Below are positions 57,101-64,000 of a DNA stretch of 64,000 nucleotides, one piece after another (position 1 is the first letter of the stretch; the number at the start of each line of letters is the position of its first letter). The position numbers and the translations under genes were made by a program. Source of the stretch: Senecio squalidus (Eukaryota; Streptophyta; Magnoliopsida; Asterales; Asteraceae); NCBI GenBank assembly GCA_910822075.1, contig CAJVGC010000432.1, positions 28,924,589 through 28,988,588 of the forward strand, given 5' to 3'. The notes under the pieces are model-generated. The model ran no database searches and was not told where the DNA came from. It saw only the letters and a list, made by a program, of their open reading frames with translations.

Positions 57101-59038
57101 GTTATATTCAACATAAAAAACTCAAATTATGCGAAATATGGCGTCATCTTTCGCATTATCATTATCAGACCGAAAATGACATCATCTTTCCTCCTTGAAA
57201 ATTAATGTTTCTTTAACCCTATATTTGTAGGATATAGTTTTTCAACTTTACCTTCAACTAAAGAAAATAAGTCAACTTATACGAAACGTGACGTCATCGT
57301 TCGCATAAATCATTATTAGAAAAAAAATGAAATCATCTTTCCTCTTTAAAACTGATCATTTCATGTCTTATTTGTAGGTTCGTATTACACTAAGTCTCCT
57401 TCAACTAAAAAATAAATCAAATTATTCGGAAAATGACGTCATTCTTAGCATTATCATTATCCTAACGAAAATAACGTCATCCTTCCTATTTGAAATTGAT
57501 TATTCTTTTACCCCTGATTTGTAGTTTCCAATTTTGCAAAGTTACCTTCAACTTAACAAAAAAAAGTCAAACTGAGCGAAAATGACGTCATTTTCCGCAT
57601 TTTCATTATCCGAACCAAAATGACGTCATCCTTTTTCTTTAAAACTGATTATTTCATATTATTAAATATTTGTAGGTTCAACTACAAAGTAAATTAAATT
57701 ATGCGAAAAATGACCTCATCCTTCCTCTTTGAAATTGATTATTTCTTTTACCCTAAAATTGTAGTTTTCCAATTTTTTAAAGTTACCTTCAACTAAAGAA
57801 AAAAAATTCAAATTATGCGAAAAATGAATTCATCCTTCGCATTATCGTTATAAGAACAAAAATGACGTCATCTTTCCTCTCTAAAATTGATTATTTCATA
57901 TTTCCTAAAATTTGAAGGTTTATATTATGCGAAAGTTACCTTCAACATAAAAAAAAATCAAATTATGCGAAATATGATGTCATCTTTCGCATTATCATTA
58001 TCCGAACGAAAATGACGTCATCTTTCCTTCTTGAAATTATATGTTTCTTTTACCCTATATTTGTATGATACAATTTTGCAACGTTATCTTCAACCAAAGA
58101 AAATAAGTCAAATTATACGAAAAATGACGTCATCTTTCGGATAAATTGTTATTAGACCAAAAAGGAAATAATCTTTCCTCTTTAAAACTGATTATTTCAT
58201 ATTTTATTTGTAGGTTCGTATTACCCTAAGTCTCCTTCTAAAAAATAAATCAAATTATTCGAAAAATGACGTCATTCTTAGCATTATCATTATCCGAACG
58301 AAAATGACGTCATCCTTCCTATTTGATATTGATTATTTTTTTACCCTTGATTTGTAGTTTCCAATTTTGAAAAGTTACCTTCAACGTAACCAAAATAAAG
58401 TAAAATTAAGCGAAAATGACGCCATCTTTCGCATTATCATTATTCGAACGAAAATGACGTCATCCTTTCTCTTTAAAATTGATTATTTCATATTATCAAA
58501 TATTTGTAGGTTTGTATTATGCAAAATTACCTTCAATTAAAAAGTAAATCAAATTATACGAAAAATGACCTCATCATTCCTCTTTGAAATTGATTATTTC
58601 TTTTACCCCAAAATTGTAGTTTCCAATTTTTTGAAGTTACCTTCAACTAAAGAAAACAAAGTCCAATATTTGAAATAGATTATTTCATATTCTCTAATAT
58701 TTGAAAGTTCATATTATGCCAAAGCTACCTTCAACATAAAAAAAAATCAAATTATTCGAAATATGACGTCATCCTTCGCATTATCATTATCCGAACGAAA
58801 ATGACGTCATCTTTCTACTTTGAAATTAAATGTGTCTTTTACCATAAATTTGTAGGATACAATTTTGCCAAATACCTTCAACTAAAGAAAAGTAAGTCAA
58901 TTTATGCGAAAACATACGTCATTGTTTGAAAAATGACATTATTCTATGCATTATCATTATCAGGGTGAAAATGACGTCATCCTTTGTCTTTGAAATTTAA
59001 TATATTCTTTTTCCCTGAATTTGTGGTTTCTAATTTGG
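54196..59038. repeat. Satellite with ~147-bp monomers in a nine-monomer higher-order repeat
   Basis: 4.84 kb of AT-rich tandem monomers, each with one or two TGACGTCATC-like motifs, alternating between a TTTTACCCT-containing and a TTCATATT-containing type. The distinctive CATTATCCGGGCG monomer recurs at about 54197, 55521 and 56846 (spacing 1324 and 1325 bp), then at about 58945 (2099 bp) after a block of about six monomers was duplicated. About 33 monomers in all. Short ORFs in it are incidental. It is interrupted on the left by the copia element and on the right by A3, so both inserted into it. Confidence 0.92.
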
Positions 59039-61717
59039 TGTCACACCCCGCTAAAGCGGAAACACGAGGTGCGAAGAGCAAGAGAATCATTTCACAAGTC
59101 ATAACAAAATTCAACGGTTCCAAGTCATTAAAATAAAGTTTAAAAGTTCACAAGTTCAAAGGACATAACCAAGAGTATTTAAAGTTCACGACAACAATAC
59201 ATACTTAAATTGTTTTCATAAAATTTCCAAAATAAGACAAGTCTTCTCCCGATTCAAACTTCACGTATCTTTCATGACCCGCCCAAGCTATACACTTAAT
59301 GACTTACACTTGATTTCCTGAAACATGAGAGAAAGTGTCAAACTACATAAAGTAGTGAGTGAGTTACAGCTTATAAGTTCTCGACAAAAAGTTCCGACAA
59401 GTATATATAAGTAGAAAGTTTCTTAAAAGAAAAATGAGCGGAAAAGGCGCTTAAAATATATACACTTTAAAGAAGATAATAGACAAGTAGAGTAGAACTT
59501 GTAAAAAGTTTAATTGCTGATTAAGTCGCAGAGTAAATATGCATAAGTAAAGGTAACTATGATTAAAACATTGTATCAACCACTTGGCATAATATAACTG
59601 TAAGTATTCACACTAAACCGATTGTCTGATCGTGACAGCCCCAACCCCGCACTATCTACGAGGTACGTCTGACTTCAGTAATATGTACTTAGATTGCCAT
59701 CTAAAGTAAGGAGCGATCCTCTCCTAAGTATCGATACCCATAATTATTATACGGCTAAGGAAGCTAATAGTGTGTAAAAGTCTAAAAACGGGGCACTTAT
59801 GTAATTTTGTCAAAATAATAGTAGTCACTTACATACATGTTATATTTTCATCAAGGGTTCACGGAGGTTCCTAGACAATGGCGAGGTCGTATAATACAAT
59901 CAATCATAGTTTTTGTCAAGTGCCGATCGGGGGCAAGCCATAATGTCAAAACGTCAAAGAGTGCTGAATAGGGGCATTTAAAATAGTTTTATGCATATAT
60001 GTTCAATAACGTCAAATAGTTCATAAAATGTCGTAGTTCATAAAACGTCATAGTTCATAAAATGTCATAGTTCATAAAACATTTAGATCTCATGTTTCCC
60101 CCAAAAGAATATTTAAAAGACATTAAATAAAGGGGATGTAACTCTCGGATTGCGAAGATTAACAAGAGCGAGAAACGGTCGAAAGCGTGTCGGGAATCAC
60201 GGAAGGCCTTAGAGAATACCAAGATTGATTAAGTATTATGATTACATTAAGTTAACATATATATAATATATTATAAGTTGTAATCTCTAGTTAAACTTTA
60301 AGTGTCAGGGTTAAATTGTCCAAATATTGTCCGAATCGGTTATCGTCACGTTTAGTCCAAAAGTGTCCAAAGTTAACGTTATTATTATTATGATAAGTTA
60401 TATTTTAGCCGCTGAAGTGTTTTATTATATTCTAACAGAATTTGGGCAGCGCTTCCGCGCCATAATTTTTATGTCCAAAATAGTCAACACTTTCCCGCTT
60501 ACAAAACACACACTTTCACATAATATAGTTCAACGAGTTCATTTAGATATATGAAGTCCAATAAAATGTCCTAAACATAAGTATTTTACTAAACTCAGTT
60601 CCAATAATTTAGTTTCGAAAAATCAGATTGTATATATAAGTTTTTAACGACGAACGACGGTTTCCGGAAAGCTGCCAGCAGCCCAGTCCGCCGTTCTGGG
60701 TCCTTTAGGACGGTGCCCTGAAAGCTGCTGGGCACGCTGCGTCATCCTGGGTTTAAAGGGACGGCGCCCTGGTCTAGCAGTTTTCTCCAAAATTCGTTTT
60801 TCTTGCAAAAATGGTTATTTAAGTCATAGATCTCGACATGCAACTCTTAAAAACTTCATTATTTACCATTTTCTCAGTTTATAAACAACTTTTATCCACA
60901 AAAATGTAGATCTAAGTACCAATTGGTTAAAATCCGTTTTTGTATAAAACTTGTTACAAAACATTATAAAAGCTCATTTTTATGCTTTAGATCATCCATG
61001 CAAATGTTTATAACAATAATATAAGCAAAAAGAAAGGTTTCTACCGGATGAAAAGCTTGGATGAAGATTTGGAAGAGATTTGGGCTCCAAAAGTCTAAAA
61101 AAAGTCTTTTTAACCGAAATAGATTGATTCTCCTTGCTTCCTTTGTTGTTTGGACGATTTTTATGTGTGTTTTAGTTGATTTTATTGGCTGGATATTACG
61201 GGATTTGTGATGTTCTTTGAGAGAAGTTGAGAGAGAAATGGAGAAAGTGTGTGTGTGTGTGTGTGTGTGTTTTTAGGTATGAAAAATGAAAAGAAAACAA
61301 AATAGGGGAGTAATAATTTAGTCTTGGGCAGTAAAAATCTGTCAAGAGGTGTCAAATCTCGAGTTTGAGTGGTTTAGAGTTTGTGTAAAACGAGATGGAG
61401 CTTTAAAAGCTCCAATTTTTGAAACTGCGTCGCCAGGGCGTCGTCCTGGCTTATTTTTCATTATTTTTCGATTTTACGTTCTTGTTCCATTAGACCTTAT
61501 CGTTAAATGAAAGTTTTTGATTTTTGTACGGAATGAACTTAGGAAAGTTCCTTAGGTGTTTTCTTGGTACTGGGACTTATATATATTGATTCCGAATTTG
61601 ATTCCGAATTTGATTCCGACACTGACGCGTTTTCGGTAAAAATACGGTTAAAGACAACGACAGACATTTCAAAGATATAGAGTACGAATTTCACCTGATA
61701 TTTAGACGGTTGTCACA
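59039..61717 (-). mobile_element. 3' LTR of gypsy element A3
   Basis: 2679 bp, plus-strand TGTCACACCCCGC to GGTTGTCACA, the reverse complement of the A LTR ends. CG-dense inverted repeats lie near 60660-60775 and 61425-61457, and a GT microsatellite near 61249-61270. The 54-bp repeats of the other A LTRs are not evident. It is visibly more diverged from them than they are from each other. Left flank TTTGG (59034-59038) should be its target duplication. Confidence 0.85.
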
Positions 61718-62066
61718 TTCTCCCCGGGTTGAAAGGAATTTCGTCCCGAAATATAATTCGTCCCATCAGGGAGGAAGCGTTTGGGAATAGATTTGGATAC
61801 TTCTGACGGATTTGGTCCTCACGCTCCCACGTGAATTCATGACCACGTCGGGAATTCCACCGAACTTTGACAATGGGAACACGAATTTGTCTGAGTTGTT
61901 TGACCTCGCGATCCACAACCTCAAGAGGTTCTTCAATGAAATTTAGCTTGTTGTCAATCTGGACCTCGTCGAGTGGAATGACGATGGTCTCATCAGATAA
62001 GCACTTTTTCAAGTGCGAGACATGGAATACGTTGTGAACGTTGGAGAGAATCTGCGGGAGTTGGTG
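61718..62066 (-). pseudogene. A3 polypurine tract and pol 3' end
   Basis: The minus strand reads NVFHVSHLKKCLSDETIVIPLDEV, then a chromodomain-like tail with VKVRWNSRRGHEFTWERE and QKYPNLF, followed by the polypurine tract at 61718-61730. The stop codon used by A1 and A2 is changed, so the frame runs on through the polypurine tract and ends in the first bases of the LTR. The upstream part is cut by the N gap. Confidence 0.8.
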
Positions 62067-62166
62067 NNNNNNNNNNNNNNNNNNNNNNNNNNNNNNNNNN
62101 NNNNNNNNNNNNNNNNNNNNNNNNNNNNNNNNNNNNNNNNNNNNNNNNNNNNNNNNNNNNNNNNNN
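62067..62166. other. Assembly gap of 100 N
   Basis: Exactly 100 N, a conventional scaffold gap of unknown size. It hides most of A3 pol and the rest of the element entering at 62560. Confidence 0.98.
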
Positions 62167-62559
62167 AAAAGATGATATATTTCTGCTTCCCACGTTCTCC
62201 TTTTGTCAATGATTAATAAACTTTTGGCTTTCCCATGATTAGAATTGAAAAACTGAAACGTAACTGCCAAGCGTCTGAATGCGCCGCCATCTGCCCCTAT
62301 TGCGGCGCATTCGACACTCCGAGCCCAAAGCTTTTTCCTCTCCTCCTGAATGCGGCTCCATCCTACAATAAGCCAACATTGATTTTCTCCCTTTGCATTT
62401 TTAAGTCCAAAACTCCATCTCTTTTGCTCCAAATACATCTAATCAACCTAAAACATAACTTTACACAAACATAAGCATAAAAGGGTCTTTCCATTACGTT
62501 TAGGACTCGAAACATAATAAATATCGCGATAAAATACTCGTATAAATGAGCGATATCAC
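62167..62559 (-). mobile_element. Probable LTR fragment of a further retrotransposon inserted in A3
   Basis: A3 protease homology breaks at about 62560. On the minus strand the foreign sequence starts TGATATCGCTCATTTATACG, a plausible LTR start with TG. It contains a CG-dense inverted repeat, GAATGCGCCGC at 62277-62287 with GCGGCGCATTC at 62302-62312. The other end lies in the gap, so neither the LTR length nor a target duplication can be checked. Family unknown. Confidence 0.5.
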
Positions 62560-62887
62560 TATCCTTAAGAACTTTATATCCTAGGTTAATGAGGGGTCTA
62601 AATTCTAAGGAAATAGAGCTTCTCTCAGGTCCTGAATCGAATAGTATGGAAGCAAAGTGATCATTGATGGAAAACGTACCCGTAACTGCATTGGGGTCCT
62701 GACGTGCCTTTTCAGCTGTAAGTGCAAAAGCACGACCTCTACCTTGTCCACCCTGATTCTGCTGAGCTCGGTGCAATCTAGGGCAGGTGTTTCGGAGGTG
62801 TTGGTCGCTTCCACACTCGAAGCATGTCGGCTTCTGACCCTAGATGATCGTCTTGTCTGGGCAGTACTTGGCGGAACGGCCCACCTT
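62560..62887 (-). pseudogene. A3 end of gag and start of protease
   Basis: The minus strand encodes CFECGSDQHLRNTC, the GGQGRGRAFALTAE linker and the protease site LFDSGPERS, where Ala after Gly is Pro. It aligns with A1 about 4070-4410. Cut at 62560 by the foreign sequence. Confidence 0.75.
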
Positions 62888-63784
62888 CTAGCATTTGAGG
62901 CAAATGGGGCAGTTACCGGTGTGGTGGTAACGGCACCTGTCGCACCTTGGGTGTTGTCCAGAGTAAGGCCTGGGTCTAGTGGGTGGTGCTGGTGCAGGTG
63001 CGACAGTCACGGCGAAATTGCGGGTGCTACGGGCCTTCTTAAAATGGTCGCTCCTTCTCGGGGGCTGCTCAGTCTTCCTCTTCTCACCCGACTCCTTTTT
63101 GGAAGATGCAGGAGCGGTGAGGAGATTGCTGGTGAGACGATGAGCTAAGATGATAGCGCTCTGCAATGTTTGGGGCTCAGATGAGATGACCATGCCTCGG
63201 ATTTCGGGGACAAGACCGGAGATGTAAAGATCGATCCGGTTCTCCTCAGGGGTTACCAGCCTTGGAACAAGCCGGGCGAGCTCGTGGAACCTGGTGGTGT
63301 ACTTTTCGATGTCGTTGCCGATCATCTTGTGGTCCCAAAGCTCAGCCTCGAGCTTCTTGATTTCCCCTATTGGGCAGTATTCTTCAATAAGCAGGTTCTT
63401 GAAGGCATTCCAGGAAAGAGCGTAGGAAGTCTCACGCCCTCGGGTTTGAACAACAATTTTCCACCACGATAAAGCTCGGCCATGGAATACGAAAGAGGCG
63501 TACTCCACCTTGTTGGCTTCAGCACATCGGCTGATGTGCAGGACTGATTCGATACTCTCGAACCATTGGAGCAGTCCTACAGCACCAGTTGTGTCGTGAA
63601 ACTCATTTGGCTTACACGCCATGAAGCTCTTGTAGTTGCACGCAGGAGGGTTCGGGTGTTGGTTCTGGTTCTGGTTGTTGTTGTTCTGTTGCTGCTGTTG
63701 CTGTTGCTGTTGTTGTTGCTCCTGTTGCTGTTGATGGTTGTTGACATCGGCGATGAGGCTAGCGTTAGAGCGCTTAGGAGGCAT
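62888..63784 (-). pseudogene. A3 gag with N-terminal deletion and a stop in the first knuckle
   Basis: Starts MPPKRSNASLIA at 63784 and then jumps to DVNNHQQQQ: about 25 residues present in A1 (from EQVSTQ to INAN) are missing in frame. The poly-Gln tract (63660-63740) is followed by an otherwise intact capsid region (RALSWWKIVV, EEYCPIGE, LYISGLVPEIRG). The frame ends at TAG 62888-62890 in CIKC-type knuckle sequence where A1 has CAG. The deleted part would normally help Gag assemble (inference). Confidence 0.82.
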
Positions 63785-64000
63785 GATTTTGTAACAGAAA
63801 AGAGAAAGGTTTAGAACGCACGAATAAGCGCGAGCGATAAAGAGTGTAATATAATGGATGCTAATAATGATAATGGTCAAGGAGCAAACAGGGGATATAA
63901 TAGCACACGTACCACAACGATTCAAGAGATAGCAATATATGATTGACAATAATGAAAGATTCACACGACAAGACAAGTACGAATAATAAAAGATAGAAAT
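63785..64000 (-). other. A3 ORF0-gag spacer (continues outside window)
   Basis: Homologous to 2900-3112 of A1. The acceptor-like TTACAG before gag reads TTACAA here. ORF0 of A3 would lie beyond 64000. Confidence 0.65.

Noticed and set aside
54196..59038. CRISPR-like array of regular repeats
   Set aside because: Monomers are similar along their whole length with no unique spacers, and the context is a plant satellite.
61713..62438. Single 241-codon ORF joining both sides of the gap
   Set aside because: It reads through 100 N and fuses an unrelated LTR-like sequence to the A3 pol end.

Overview
The window looks like plant heterochromatin, most likely from a eudicot of the sunflower family (Asteraceae). 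The Asteraceae placement is an inference. It rests on the large extra reading frame behind a copia/Sirevirus pol, a protein type I associate mainly with Asteraceae genomes, and on the Tekay-like gypsy families with very long LTRs. I found no host gene, tRNA gene, functional rRNA gene or CRISPR array. Almost every base can be assigned to an LTR retrotransposon, a MITE, a TRIM or a satellite, and nearly every coding region is broken.

Layout. The oldest visible layer is an AT-rich satellite (54196-59038) with monomers of about 147 bp organised in a nine-monomer higher-order repeat. A Sirevirus-type Ty1/copia element (+ strand, 42736-54195, 5' end outside the window) lies in this satellite. A chromovirus-like Ty3/gypsy family, here called A, interrupts the copia gag as an LTR-A1-LTR-A2-LTR array (1-42735, + strand). 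Family B (gypsy, - strand) sits inside the first ORF of A2, again as LTR-internal-LTR-internal-LTR (9616-24888) between one pair of 5-bp target duplications (CACGG). A little downstream in the same A2 ORF lie family C (25163-34207, - strand) and a 604-bp Cassandra TRIM with a 5S-rRNA-like LTR (34213-34816). One pair of CTTGC duplications brackets both. The copia integrase region also holds a 586-bp hAT-like MITE with an 8-bp duplication. On the right, a third A copy (A3, - strand, 59039 to beyond 64000) sits in the satellite and is itself interrupted by another LTR-like piece and a 100-N assembly gap.

How the parts relate. A and B carry gag and pol (protease, reverse transcriptase, RNase H, integrase, chromodomain-like tail) but are inactivated by stops, frameshifts, deletions and active-site changes. 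C keeps an open gag frame with duplicated zinc knuckles, has lost RT and most of pol, and has two nearly identical 3.3-kb LTRs. It therefore looks like a young non-autonomous element moved in trans. Cassandra codes for nothing. Its LTR ends and primer-binding site resemble those of A and C, which suggests a possible source of enzymes.

Most notable signals: an extra ORF upstream of gag in A; a WRKY-box inverted-repeat array in the C LTRs; CG-dense inverted repeats in the LTRs of all the gypsy families; the CRE-palindrome higher-order satellite; a short motif recurring in coding and non-coding parts of the copia element; and a 980-bp tandem duplication in its extra ORF.
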